From: Rhizobium sp. Q54
GTDB lineage: Bacteria > Pseudomonadota > Alphaproteobacteria > UBA2966 > CAIVPW01
Reading direction: 5' to 3'
Assembly: GCA_945889645.1 (NCBI GenBank)
Contig: CAMDCA010000004.1
Coordinates: 25,585-89,584 of the forward strand
Length of the DNA: 64,000 nt
Below are positions 1 through 8,353 of the stretch, piece after piece. The notes under the pieces were generated by a model. The model did not search any database. It saw nothing but the letters and a program-made list of their open reading frames with translations, and was not told the DNA's origin. The translations under genes were made by a program, and so were the position numbers. How positions within the stretch are numbered: the first letter of the stretch is position 1; each line of letters opens with the position of its first letter.

Positions 1-740
1 TCGCGCAGCAGGTCGAGGTCGATGTAAGGCTTGCCGCGGAAGTCTCCGGCCACGGCGCGCACCGGCTCGCCGGGCTCGCCGAAGCAATCGGCCACGGCGA
101 TGGCTTCGCCGAAGGTCTGGTAGTCGGTGTAGCTGGAGTAGGTGACGACCGTTGGAATGCCGGCGCCGAGCGCGGATTCCAATCCGTTGCGTGAGTCTTC
201 GAGCGCCAGGCACTGATTCGGATCGAGCCCGAGCTTGTCGAGCGTCCAGGTGTAGATGTCGGGCGCGGGTTTCTTTTTCGGCACGATATTGCCGGCGCCG
301 ATCGCTTTAAACCAATCCATCCCGACGCCTTCGGGGCAGTGATTGATGAGCGCTGCGACGTTCGGCGCGCTGGTGGTGGTGGCAATGGCCAAGGTCACGC
401 CGGCCGCGCGCGCCTCGCGCAGGATGCGGGCGACCCCGGTGCGGAGCGGAATCTCGCCGCCTTCCAGTGCCTTCACGTAGTTCGCGGTCTTGGCCTTGTG
501 CAGTCCTTTGACCGTCTCGACGAAGGTCGCCTCGGGCAGGGCGGCCGGTCGGTCGGTGCGCAGGAAATGCGTGATGCGCTCGACGCCGCCGGTGACGCGC
601 AGGAGCTCACGATACTTGTCGATGCTCCAGTTCCAGTCGTAGCCGTGCTCACGGAAGGTGCGGTTGAACGCGTGGCGGTGGGCTTCCTCGGTCTCCGCCA
701 GGGTGCCGTCAACGTCCCAGATCAATGCTTGCAGCGTCAT
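1..740 (-). CDS. HAD-superfamily hydrolase, CbbY/beta-phosphoglucomutase-like (C-terminus outside window)
   Basis: The reading frame starts at an ATG at 740 and runs off the left edge, so the C-terminus is missing. The N-terminus holds the HAD nucleophile motif DVDGT (Asp9 and Asp11). An all-helical cap follows (about residues 20-95), then motif II around ATTTSAPN, the Lys of motif III in VPKKKPAPD, and acidic motif IV in ALEDSRNG. The cap position and the LEDS motif fit the CbbY/phosphatase branch, which acts on sugar phosphates. It is divergent from mmcB with a short shared gap. The heptose genes lie close by, but this is not the GmhB type of HAD phosphatase, which has no such cap, so a heptose role is not implied. 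The substrate is unknown. Confidence 0.88.
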   Translation of the reverse strand, partial: MTLQALIWDVDGTLAETEEAHRHAFNRTFREHGYDWNWSIDKYRELLRVTGGVERITHFLRTDRPAALPEATFVETVKGLHKAKTANYVKALEGGEIPLRTGVARILREARAAGVTLAIATTTSAPNVAALINHCPEGVGMDWFKAIGAGNIVPKKKPAPDIYTWTLDKLGLDPNQCLALEDSRNGLESALGAGIPTVVTYSSYTDYQTFGEAIAVADCFGEPGEPVRAVAGDFRGKPYIDLDLLR

Positions 741-785
741 CGTAAACTCGATGCGTAGGTTGGGGCGCGGAGATTACACTAGGTC

Positions 786-1274
786 GTGGCGCAACTTCTG
801 CCCCTCCCCGTGGAACCAGAGTCGATCCCGTCGCCGGACGGTGCGGCCCTGGCGCGCGGCGTCGCGCGAGTGTTCCACGACTTGGGCTATAGCGTGCTGC
901 TGGAGTTCCCACTCGGCATCGCCCGGCGCGTTGACGTGATGGGCCTGGCACGCGACGGGCGGATGGCGGTCGCGGAGGTAAAGAGTTGCCTCGCCGACTT
1001 CCGCGCCGACAGGAAGTGGACCGAGTACCTGGCGTTCTGCGACGCGTTCTACTTCGCCGTGCCAGAGACGTTTCCGCGCGCCGTGCTGCCGGCGGACAGC
1101 GGATTGATCATCGCCGACCGTTTCGGCGGCCAGGTGGTGCGCCCAGCCGTTGCGGCCAGGCCGATCGCTGCGGCACGCCGCAAGGCCCTGACGTTGCGCT
1201 TCGCGCGCACTGCCGCCTTCCGCCTGAGCAACACGTTCGATCCGGGCCTGCCGCTGGTGCAGGACCTCGAATAG
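786..1274 (+). CDS. mmcB: MmcB family DNA repair protein (PD-(D/E)XK nuclease-like)
   Basis: This 162-residue protein starts at a GTG. The core shows a PD-(D/E)XK-like arrangement: Asp in RRVDVMG, then a strand with VAEVKS that supplies the Glu-x-Lys pair, then FRADRKWTEY. That matches the alphaproteobacterial MmcB family (COG5321), which in Caulobacter is tied to the DNA-damage response; nuclease activity is predicted from the fold. I looked for a GTTC-N7-GTTC LexA box in the short divergent gap to the HAD gene and did not see one, so SOS control is not supported here. The gene ends 1 base before the converging hldD stop region. Confidence 0.85.
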   Translation: MAQLLPLPVEPESIPSPDGAALARGVARVFHDLGYSVLLEFPLGIARRVDVMGLARDGRMAVAEVKSCLADFRADRKWTEYLAFCDAFYFAVPETFPRAVLPADSGLIIADRFGGQVVRPAVAARPIAAARRKALTLRFARTAAFRLSNTFDPGLPLVQDLE

Positions 1275-1275
1275 G

Positions 1276-2262
1276 TCAGCGGTACGGGTTGTCCTTGGAC
1301 AGGAAGTCCTGGACGTAGGCGCGCACGCCGTCTTCGAGTGAGTTGAAGGCGCGCGTGTAGCCGGCGGCGCGCAGGCGCCGCATCGGCGCTTCCGTGAAGT
1401 ATTGGTACTTGCCGCGGATCGCCTCCGGCGTGTCGATGTACTCGATGTTCGCCTTGGCCTTGAGCGCGCTGAACACCGCAGTCGCCAGATCCTTGAAGCT
1501 GCGCGCTTTGCCGGTACCGAGGTTGAACAGGCCCGACACCTTCGGGTGATCGAGGAACCACAGCACCACATCGACGACGTCGTCAATGTAGATGAAGTCG
1601 CGCGTCTGCGCCCCGTCGGCGACGCCGTCGCGGTGCGAGCGGAACAGCACCACCGGCTTGCCGGCCGATGCCGCGCCCCAGGCTTGGTGGACGACGCTGC
1701 GCTGCGCCGCCTTGTGATACTCGTTCGGGCCGTAGACGTTGAAGAACTTGAAGCCGACCCACTGTGGCGGCGCGTTGGTGCCGGAGGCGATCAGGCGCGC
1801 GGCCCGGCGATCGAACAGGTGCTTCGACCAGCCGTAGGCGTTGAGGGGGCGCAGCTTGCCCAGCTCCGACGGATCGTCGGCGTCGTCGAAGCCCTGGGCG
1901 CCGTCGCCGTAGGTCGCGGCTGACGACGCGTACAGCAGGCGCACGCTGTGCAGCGCGCACCACTCCCACACGGCGAGCGAGAACAAATAGTTGTTCTCCA
2001 GCAGCAGGCCGACGTTGGTCTCGGTCGTCGAACTGATGGCGCCCATGTGGATGATGGCTTCGACGGCTTTTTCGTTGCCGCGCAGGAAATCGAACAGGCC
2101 TTCCGGCGGCACGACGGCCGCCAGCTCACGGGCGGCGAGATTCTGCCAGCGCTCGTCGGACGCCATGCGGTCGCACACCACGATGTCGGTGTGGCGGCGC
2201 GCCTCGAGCGCCGCGACGATGTTCGAGCCGATAAATCCGGCCCCGCCCGTGACGATGATCAC
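1276..2262 (-). CDS. hldD: ADP-L-glycero-D-manno-heptose 6-epimerase
   Basis: It epimerises ADP-D-glycero-D-manno-heptose to the L,D form, the last step in making the heptose donor for lipopolysaccharide inner core. The protein is an extended short-chain dehydrogenase: it starts with the NAD(P)-binding TGGAGFIGSN glycine motif and carries the YGWSK segment with catalytic Tyr and Lys, plus the SSAATYG strand. I place the start at the GTG at 2262, directly before the glycine motif. A longer frame upstream would run back through the end of hldE and give a low-complexity leader. The product is 328 residues, normal for the family. It lies 7 bases after the hldE stop, as the last gene of gmhA-hldE-hldD. 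Confidence 0.93.
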   Translation of the reverse strand: MIIVTGGAGFIGSNIVAALEARRHTDIVVCDRMASDERWQNLAARELAAVVPPEGLFDFLRGNEKAVEAIIHMGAISSTTETNVGLLLENNYLFSLAVWEWCALHSVRLLYASSAATYGDGAQGFDDADDPSELGKLRPLNAYGWSKHLFDRRAARLIASGTNAPPQWVGFKFFNVYGPNEYHKAAQRSVVHQAWGAASAGKPVVLFRSHRDGVADGAQTRDFIYIDDVVDVVLWFLDHPKVSGLFNLGTGKARSFKDLATAVFSALKAKANIEYIDTPEAIRGKYQYFTEAPMRRLRAAGYTRAFNSLEDGVRAYVQDFLSKDNPYR

Positions 2263-2269
2263 GGCGTGC

Positions 2270-3754
2270 CTAGCCGCGGCCGCCGCCGGTGGCGGCGCCG
2301 ATGCGGCGAACGATGTTGGTGGAACTGGCACCCGGCACCAGGTTGGCAAGGACGACGCGGCCGCCCCACGCACGCACCAAGTCGGCGCCGACCACGGTGG
2401 CGACGGTGTAGTCGGCGCCCTTGACCAGCACGTCGGGGCGCAGTGTTTCGATCAGGCGCAGCGGCGTGTCGTCGTCGAACGGGACGACGAGATCGACCAC
2501 GGCGAAGGACGCGAGCACCGTGGCGCGCGCCGCTTCATCGAGGATCGGGCGCGACTCGCCCTTCAGCCGGCGCACGGAGGAGTCGGTGTTGAGGCCGACC
2601 ACCAGCCGGCTGGCAGCGGCGCGGGCCTGGGTGAGCAGCGAGACGTGGCCGGGATGGACGAGATCAAAGCAGCCGTTGGTGAACGCAACGGTCTCGCCGT
2701 TGCGGCGCCAGCGCTGCACGCGATCAAGGGCGCCGGCGAGGTCGACCACCTTGTCGTCGGCGGCGAGCAGGTCGCGCGCATAGAGCGCTTCGAGAACTTC
2801 TGTGTGACCGGCGACGGCGGTGCCGATCTTGCCGACGACGATCCCGGCCGCGACGTTGGCGAGCTCCGCCGCCTGCACCAGCGTCGCGCCGGCAGCCAGC
2901 GCGGCGGCGAGGGTCGCGACGACGGTGTCGCCGGCGCCGGAGACGTCGAATACCTCGCGCGCGCGCACGCGCAGGTGAACGGGGTCGCGGTTGCGCTCGA
3001 CGACGGTCATGCCGGCGGCGCCGCGCGTCGCGACGATCGCGCCGACATCTGAATTGGCCATGGCGACCCGCGCCGCGGCGACGACCGCGTTGTCATCGCC
3101 CACCGGCATGCCGGTCGCGGCGGCGAGTTCGCTGGCGTTCGGCGTAAGCACCGCCGCGCCCGCATAGCGGTGGAAGTCCTTGCCCTTTGGATCGACGAGG
3201 ACGGGAATCTTGGCGGCCTTGGCCTGGGCGAGCGCTTTGGCGAGAACCGGCGCGCTGATCACGCCCTTGGCGTAGTCGGACACGATGATGGCGCCGGCGC
3301 CTTTGCTGCCCTGCTCGATGCCGGCCAGCAGTCCGGTCGCGGCGGCGGCGCTCGGTGCCGACGAAACTTCGCGATCAGCGCGCAGGAGTTGCTGGCTGCC
3401 GCCGATGTAGCGGGTCTTTTCGGTGGTGACGCGGCCGTGCTCGACCACGACGTGCGGCTCAAGCCCCATGAGGCCGGCAAGCTGGGTCTGCAGCGCGGTC
3501 CCGGCAGCGTCGTCGCCGCGCAGGCCGACCAGCGCCGCGGCCGCGCCCAACGCCGCGACGTTGCGCGCGACGTTGGCAGCACCGCCGACCATCGTCGTCT
3601 CGGAGTGCACGCGCACGACGGGGATCGGCGCTTCGGGCGAGATGCGCTCGACCGCGCCGGAGACGAAGCGGTCGAGCATGACGTCGCCGACCACGAGCAC
3701 GCGCGCCTGCGGCAGGGCGTCGAGCACACCGGCGAGCGCGGAAGGATCAGTCAT
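2270..3754 (-). CDS. hldE: Bifunctional heptose 7-phosphate kinase / heptose 1-phosphate adenylyltransferase
   Basis: It carries out two steps of ADP-heptose synthesis in the cytoplasm. The first about 330 residues are a ribokinase-family kinase: GDVMLDRF at the N-terminus, GGAANVARNVAALG, and the anion-hole motif DVSGAGDT with the catalytic Asp. The last about 140 residues are a nucleotidyltransferase with NGCFDLVHPGHV, whose HxGH motif binds ATP. The length of 494 residues is usual for the fused form. It sits between gmhA (27-base gap) and hldD (7-base gap), so the three genes probably form one transcript. The phosphatase GmhB needed between the two HldE activities is not in this window. 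Confidence 0.95.
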   Translation of the reverse strand: MTDPSALAGVLDALPQARVLVVGDVMLDRFVSGAVERISPEAPIPVVRVHSETTMVGGAANVARNVAALGAAAALVGLRGDDAAGTALQTQLAGLMGLEPHVVVEHGRVTTEKTRYIGGSQQLLRADREVSSAPSAAAATGLLAGIEQGSKGAGAIIVSDYAKGVISAPVLAKALAQAKAAKIPVLVDPKGKDFHRYAGAAVLTPNASELAAATGMPVGDDNAVVAAARVAMANSDVGAIVATRGAAGMTVVERNRDPVHLRVRAREVFDVSGAGDTVVATLAAALAAGATLVQAAELANVAAGIVVGKIGTAVAGHTEVLEALYARDLLAADDKVVDLAGALDRVQRWRRNGETVAFTNGCFDLVHPGHVSLLTQARAAASRLVVGLNTDSSVRRLKGESRPILDEAARATVLASFAVVDLVVPFDDDTPLRLIETLRPDVLVKGADYTVATVVGADLVRAWGGRVVLANLVPGASSTNIVRRIGAATGGGRG

Positions 3755-3781
3755 GTGGTCGGCGCGCCTCCCGGCAGGGCC

Positions 3782-4369
3782 TTACACCAGCCCCAGATTG
3801 CGCTCGAGCGCGCCGCACAGGACCTGGCCGAGGAAGATGTGCATTTCCTGGATGCGGGCCGAGTTGGTGCTGGGCACGACGAGCAGCGGATCGGCCAGGC
3901 CGATCATCTTGCCGCCGCTACCACCGGCGAGGCCGGTGGCCACCATGCCGAGCTCCTTTGCCGCCTCCAGCGCCTTGATGACGTTGAGCGAGTTGCCCGA
4001 CGTCGAGATGCCGAACGCCACGTCGCCTTTGCGGCCGATGGCCTGCAGCTGGCGAACGAAGACGTGTTCGGGGCCGAAGTCGTTGACTGTAGCGGTGATC
4101 ACCGAAGTGTCGGTGGTGAGGGCGACCGCACCGAGCGGCTTGCGGTCCTTCGAGTACTTCACCACCAATTCGGCGGCGAGGTGCTGGGCGTCACCGGCGC
4201 TGCCGCCGTTGCCGAAGAACAGGATCTTGCCGCCCTTGGCGAGCGAGTCGGTGCAGGCGCGCACCATCTGGCTGAAGGGCTCGGCGACCTTGGCCAACAA
4301 CGCGTTGACGACGGCCGCGTGTTCCGCGTGTTCGCTCCGCAGGTAGGCCATTGCGTCGAAGTTGGTCAC
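3782..4369 (-). CDS. gmhA: Phosphoheptose isomerase (sedoheptulose 7-phosphate isomerase)
   Basis: It converts sedoheptulose 7-phosphate to D-glycero-D-manno-heptose 7-phosphate, the first step towards ADP-heptose. The 195-residue protein is a single SIS domain. Visible family features are ILFFGNGGSAGDAQHLAAE (with the catalytic Glu and His region), the phosphate-binding ISTSGNS, and the C-terminal RIQEMHIFLGQ that carries the zinc-binding His. The purine-rich GGGAGAAG just upstream of the ATG at 4369 supports the start. It heads the heptose gene run. Confidence 0.95.
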   Translation of the reverse strand: MTNFDAMAYLRSEHAEHAAVVNALLAKVAEPFSQMVRACTDSLAKGGKILFFGNGGSAGDAQHLAAELVVKYSKDRKPLGAVALTTDTSVITATVNDFGPEHVFVRQLQAIGRKGDVAFGISTSGNSLNVIKALEAAKELGMVATGLAGGSGGKMIGLADPLLVVPSTNSARIQEMHIFLGQVLCGALERNLGLV

Positions 4370-4475
4370 TTCTCCCGTCCCTTTGCTCGAGAGTTGGCTG
4401 CGCGCGAAGCCTTGGCGGCTCGGGCCGCCTTCCTGTGCTTGAAGAATGCGGTCGGGGCAAGCGTTTCTTGGCCGC

Positions 4476-4501
4476 GCCCTGGGGCAAAGCCCCGCCAGGG
4501 C
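4476..4501 (-). terminator. Hairpin after the metallophosphatase gene
   Basis: An inverted repeat with 7-bp arms, GCCCTGG (4476-4482) and CCAGGGC (4495-4501), lies immediately after the phosphatase stop. It can extend through an inner GGC/GCC pair. No T-run follows on the minus strand, so it may be an RNA-stabilising hairpin rather than a true intrinsic terminator. Confidence 0.35.
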
Positions 4502-5242
4502 TCAACCACCCTCGGTCCGCATGATACGCCGCTCGGACCCCGCCAGCACGACACCGGAAAGGTGGCCGGTGGCAAAGGCTCCGGTATCGAGGCTGATGCG
4601 GGTTGGCGCCAGGATCGCCTGGCGCATGGGGGTGTGCCCGTGCACGACCACCTTGCCGAAGTCCTGGTCCGAATCGAGGAACTCCTCGCGGATCCACAAC
4701 AGGTCGTCGCGGCTTTGGTATTTGAGCGGAATGCCGGGGCGAACGCCCGCATGTACGAAAGCGTAGTCGCCAAACGCCGATTGCAGGGGAAGGCGGCGCA
4801 GGAACGCGAGATGCGACTTCGGCATCGCTTTGAGCAGACGCGCGCGCATGGGTTCGGGTTCGAGCGTGGCATCGACGCCATAGCTGGCGACGGTGGCCTT
4901 GCCACCGTTGTGCAGCCAGTGGCGGCCGTGCTGGGGATCATCGAGGAAGTTGAGCAGCAGGTCTTCGTGATTGCCTAGCAGGCAGACGACCTCGAAGCCC
5001 GGCGGCGGGGCGGCCACGAGGATGTCGAGCACGCCCTTGGACTCAGGACCGCGATCGACATAGTCGCCGAGGTACACCAGGACGTTCTTGGCCGGCACCG
5101 GCCGCGCCTCGTGCGCATCGAGCTCGATCAGCCGCAGCAGGCGCCGCAGCAAATCGGCGCGGCCATGCACGTCGCCGATGGCGTAGACGCGCGTGCCGTC
5201 GGGCACGCGGGGCGGAGCATTGCGGACTTCGTCAGCGTACAC
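4502..5242 (-). CDS. Metallophosphoesterase, PP2A-like serine/threonine phosphatase family
   Basis: The 246-residue protein has the full set of calcineurin-like metal-site motifs in order: GDVHGR (about residue 23), GDYVDRG (about 58), GNHE (about 91), FVHAGV and HGHT. Together they bind a dinuclear metal centre and hydrolyse phosphoesters. Bacterial members act as protein phosphatases or diadenosine tetraphosphatases; the sequence alone does not separate the two. It starts 21 bases after the regA stop on the same strand, so it may be co-transcribed with regB-regA. Confidence 0.88.
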   Translation of the reverse strand: MYADEVRNAPPRVPDGTRVYAIGDVHGRADLLRRLLRLIELDAHEARPVPAKNVLVYLGDYVDRGPESKGVLDILVAAPPPGFEVVCLLGNHEDLLLNFLDDPQHGRHWLHNGGKATVASYGVDATLEPEPMRARLLKAMPKSHLAFLRRLPLQSAFGDYAFVHAGVRPGIPLKYQSRDDLLWIREEFLDSDQDFGKVVVHGHTPMRQAILAPTRISLDTGAFATGHLSGVVLAGSERRIMRTEGG

Positions 5243-5263
5243 GACGGCCGCCGCCGAACGCCG

Positions 5264-5845
5264 CTACTCGCGCGGCGAGTGCTTGGCGAGAATGCGCTGC
5301 AGCGTGCGGCGATGCATGTTGAGGCGGCGCGCCGTCTCGGACACGTTGCGGTCGCACAGCTCGTAGACGCGGTTGATGTGCTCCCAGCGCACACGGTCGG
5401 CCGACATCGGACGCTCGGGCGGCGGAGCCTTGCCATCGTTGCCGGCGAGCAGCGCAGCTTCGACTTCGTCGGCATCGGCCGGCTTGGCGAGATAATCCAC
5501 GGCGCCGGCCTTCACGGCGGCGACGGTGGAGGCGATGTTGCCGTAGCCGGTGAGAATGACGATGCGCATCTCGGGCCGCACCTCGCGCAGCTTTGGCACG
5601 ACGTCGAGGCCGTACCCGTCGATCAGGCGCAGATCGACCACGGCGAACTCGGGCGGCGACGACTTCGCCTGGGCCAGCGCTTCGGCGACGCCGGAGGCCG
5701 TCTCGACGCGGTAGCCGCGCGCCCGCATGGCCTGGGCGAGGCGCGAGCGCAGCGGCTCGTCGTCATCGACGATCAATAGGGTGCGCTGGCCCGCGACGGG
5801 TGCCGTCTTGGGGGTCTGCTGCACCAAGGCTCGAGGTTCGTTCAT
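5264..5845 (-). CDS. regA: Redox response regulator of the RegA/PrrA/ActR family
   Basis: It is the DNA-binding partner of the RegB sensor kinase, controlling energy metabolism genes in response to redox state in related bacteria. The receiver domain (about residues 20-135) has the acidic pocket DDDE (27-30), phospho-acceptor Asp71 in VVDLRL, and the conserved Lys in YLAKP. A proline-rich linker leads to a Fis-type helix-turn-helix near the C-terminus (NVSETARRLNMHRRTLQRIL), the hallmark of this family. The 193 residues fit the family. The ATG overlaps the regB stop by 4 bases (ATGA), indicating coupled translation. Confidence 0.93.
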   Translation of the reverse strand: MNEPRALVQQTPKTAPVAGQRTLLIVDDDEPLRSRLAQAMRARGYRVETASGVAEALAQAKSSPPEFAVVDLRLIDGYGLDVVPKLREVRPEMRIVILTGYGNIASTVAAVKAGAVDYLAKPADADEVEAALLAGNDGKAPPPERPMSADRVRWEHINRVYELCDRNVSETARRLNMHRRTLQRILAKHSPRE

Positions 5846-7140
5846 GCCTTTGTCTCCGTAACGAGGGCTTCGCGCGGCCAGATCATCTCGAACTGGGCGC
5901 CGCCCGTCTTGCGATTGGAAATCACCATCTCGGCGCCAGTGCGCGCGAGCAGGGTCTTGGCGATGAATACGCCAAGACCGAGGCCTTCGCCATCCTGGCG
6001 AGAGGACACGTAGGGTTCGCCCAACGCGCTGAGGACGTCGTGCGACATGCCCGGCCCGTCGTCGAGGACCTGGATGCGGATGTCGCGGTCGCGCACGTCG
6101 GCGCGCACCGTCACCTTGGTGCGGGCAAAATCCACAGCGTTTTCAATCAGGTTGGTCAGCCCCTGGACGATCTCTGGCCGCCGCACGATGTCGGGCGGAC
6201 CCTCGGGGGCGACGATTTCGAGTTCGACCCCATCGCGGTGATGGGCCGCGGCGGCCTCGCGCAGCAAAGAGGCCAGGCCGATGCGGGGCGAGGACGCCTC
6301 GCTGACGCCTTCGGGGCGTTGGGCAATGCGGCCGAGGATCTCGCGACAGCGGCGCACCTCGCGGACGATCAGGTCGGCGTCGTCGCGCAAGGGCTCGCCG
6401 GCCGGGATCGCCCGCGCCATTTCCTTGGCCGCCATCGCGATGGTGGAGAGCGGTGTGCCGAGTTCGTGGGCCGCCCCGGCGGCGAGGCCGCCGAGGGCCG
6501 ACATGCGTTGCTCGCGCGCCAAAGTCAGCTGGGTCTCGACCAGCGCGTCGGACAGGCGGCGGGCTTCCGCCGATACGCGCCACAGGTAGACCGAGAGGAA
6601 CACCACCGCGACCGAGATCGCCGCCCATTGGCCGATCAGGTAGACGACCGGCAGGTGCAACGTTTCGGGGCGCCACGGCAGTGGCTGGTGCCAGACGGCC
6701 AGGGCTGAGATGCAGACGATCGCCACCACGCCGACCCTCAACGTCGAGCGCAGGCTGAGCACAGTCGCCGACACCGCGACCGGCGCCAGGAACAGAACGA
6801 CGAACGGGTTGGTCGTACCGCCGGTGAGGAACACCAGCACCGCAAGCTGCAGCGTATCGTAGGTGAGGAACAGCGCCGCTTCGGCGTCCGACAGTCGCGT
6901 CGAGGCCGGATAGCGCAGGCTGACGACCACGTTGAGCAGCGCCGAGGCGCCCACCGCCAGCAGCGCGAGGGCGAGCGGCACCTCGAACTCCAATCCGTAG
7001 TTCAGGAACAGCAGCGCGCCGAGCTGGCCCGCCACCGCCACCCAGCGGATGACGACCAGCGTTTGGAGGCGCACGCGGCCCGGCGCGCGGCGGTCGGTCC
7101 GCCACGACGTCGCCTTAGTCGCTTCGGCCGATCTGGTCAT
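5842..7140 (-). CDS. regB: Membrane redox-sensing histidine kinase of the RegB/PrrB/ActS family
   Basis: The N-terminal half has about six hydrophobic segments and carries the ubiquinone-site heptad GGTTNPF at residues 107-113. The dimerisation/phosphotransfer helix has the family H-box around AAHELGTPLSTI with His225. Downstream is EVRRCREIL with Cys265, which matches the redox-active cysteine known from Rhodobacter RegB. The ATPase domain has NLIENAVDFA (N box), DDGPGM (G1) and GEGLGLGVFIAKTL (G2). All sensing and catalytic features are present, so it should be functional. regA overlaps its end; two SCO genes lie divergently beyond the CbiB-like gene. Confidence 0.95.
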   Translation of the reverse strand: MTRSAEATKATSWRTDRRAPGRVRLQTLVVIRWVAVAGQLGALLFLNYGLEFEVPLALALLAVGASALLNVVVSLRYPASTRLSDAEAALFLTYDTLQLAVLVFLTGGTTNPFVVLFLAPVAVSATVLSLRSTLRVGVVAIVCISALAVWHQPLPWRPETLHLPVVYLIGQWAAISVAVVFLSVYLWRVSAEARRLSDALVETQLTLAREQRMSALGGLAAGAAHELGTPLSTIAMAAKEMARAIPAGEPLRDDADLIVREVRRCREILGRIAQRPEGVSEASSPRIGLASLLREAAAAHHRDGVELEIVAPEGPPDIVRRPEIVQGLTNLIENAVDFARTKVTVRADVRDRDIRIQVLDDGPGMSHDVLSALGEPYVSSRQDGEGLGLGVFIAKTLLARTGAEMVISNRKTGGAQFEMIWPREALVTETKA

Positions 7141-7233
7141 CTCACCTTCTATCTATGGCGCCGAATGCCGGCCTTGTAGCCGGGGCTGGAAACCGGCGCA
7201 AATCTTTGGTTTGACATCTTGTCGCGCAGCCGG

Positions 7234-8295
7234 TCAGAGCGGCGCGAAGCGCGCCAAGGTAAGGGCGGCGACGATCGCCAACAGGGCCAGGACCGTGACC
7301 CCATACAGGTAGGCGACGCGGCGCAGATCGGCGGCGGCAGACGAGCGCAGCACGGCGCCAGCGTCGCCGCTCCAGCGTGCCGCGGCTTTGGCCGCGCCGC
7401 CTTTGGACAGGGTCAGCACCGGCACCGCGATGTTGAAGGCTGCCGTCAGGGCCGCGGCGGTGATGCTGTCGCCCCGGGCACGGAAGCGCGCGCCGCCGCT
7501 GCCGAGGGCCGAAAGGGCGCGCGCACCGCTGGCGCCCGGCGTGAGCACCGCGGCCAACGCGACAAGAAGCGCGGCCAGCCACGCGGGCAACAAGACGAGC
7601 GCGGCGCGCAGACGCGAGGCCGCCATGCCGAACTCTTCGAAGCGCGCAAGGTGCTCGGGCATGGCGCGCGCGGCGGCGGTGACGGCGACCATGACGAGGA
7701 GTCCTGGCAAGCCAAGCAGGGCAAACCAGAACACCGGGGCGATCACGTCACTCGCCAGGCGGTCTCCGGTGCGCACGATCATCGCCCGCGCCAGCGCCGG
7801 CGCGTCCATCGTCGCCGCGTCAGGACCGAGCAACGGTGCGGCAACGCTTAGCGACTCTTCGGCGTTGCTGCCGAGCGCCTTGGCGACGGCGAGCGCGTCC
7901 TCCCAACCGGCACGGGCGCTGATGGCAGCAATCAACACGAAAAGTTCAGCGAGCCAGGCAAAGGGCACGCGCGCCACGGCGACGGCGAATCCCACACCGA
8001 GTGCGGCCGCGAGCACCACCACGACGGCAACCACGACAGCCCCGCGCAGCAAGCGCTTGCTTTGGCTGCGAGCCGGGCGGTTGAGCCGGCGTTCCAACCA
8101 GCCGGTGGCCTCGCCAAACAGGCGGCCCAGGCCGCTGTTGGCCGGGCCCGGGCGCCAGGCCGTCGGCCACAATCCATCGATGACCAGGGCGGCGACCAGG
8201 AGCAGCAAGGCCTCCGGCGCGGCTCCGAAGCCGGCGACACTGACGTCGAGGTCCCCCACGGGGCTAGCTTCGGCTCGGGGCCTTGGCGCCGTCAA
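7234..8295 (-). CDS. CobD/CbiB-like integral membrane protein, catalytically degenerate
   Basis: The protein has 353 residues and several membrane segments. It follows the layout of adenosylcobinamide-phosphate synthase CbiB: an N-terminal VIDGLW helix, GWLERRLNR followed by RLLRGA and a long hydrophobic helix, then the central ASDVIAPVFWFALLGLPG and FEEFGMAASRLRAALVLLPAWL stretches. However, the family's Asn/Asp residues around ENxSDGVVAP and AVNTLDSM appear here as DRLASDVIAP and AVTAAARAM. No other cobalamin gene is nearby. It may therefore have lost synthase activity or have a different role. It lies upstream of regB on the same strand with a 93-base gap. Confidence 0.7.
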   Translation of the reverse strand: MTAPRPRAEASPVGDLDVSVAGFGAAPEALLLLVAALVIDGLWPTAWRPGPANSGLGRLFGEATGWLERRLNRPARSQSKRLLRGAVVVAVVVVLAAALGVGFAVAVARVPFAWLAELFVLIAAISARAGWEDALAVAKALGSNAEESLSVAAPLLGPDAATMDAPALARAMIVRTGDRLASDVIAPVFWFALLGLPGLLVMVAVTAAARAMPEHLARFEEFGMAASRLRAALVLLPAWLAALLVALAAVLTPGASGARALSALGSGGARFRARGDSITAAALTAAFNIAVPVLTLSKGGAAKAAARWSGDAGAVLRSSAAADLRRVAYLYGVTVLALLAIVAALTLARFAPL

Positions 8296-8353
8296 CCGGC
8301 CTGCGGCATCCGGACCGGCGAGGGCAGCGGCCGCAATGGGTTAGAATGGCGCC

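Noticed and set aside
1..740. HAD protein as the missing heptose bisphosphate phosphatase GmhB
   Set aside because: It has the helical cap and CbbY-type motifs; GmhB lacks this cap, so neighbourhood alone is not enough.
740..786. LexA/SOS box in front of mmcB
   Set aside because: No GTTC-N7-GTTC or similar palindrome in the short divergent gap.
3170..4978. 602-codon plus-strand open frame opposite hldE, gmhA and the phosphatase
   Set aside because: Antisense shadow; the opposite strand carries three recognisable enzymes with all motifs.
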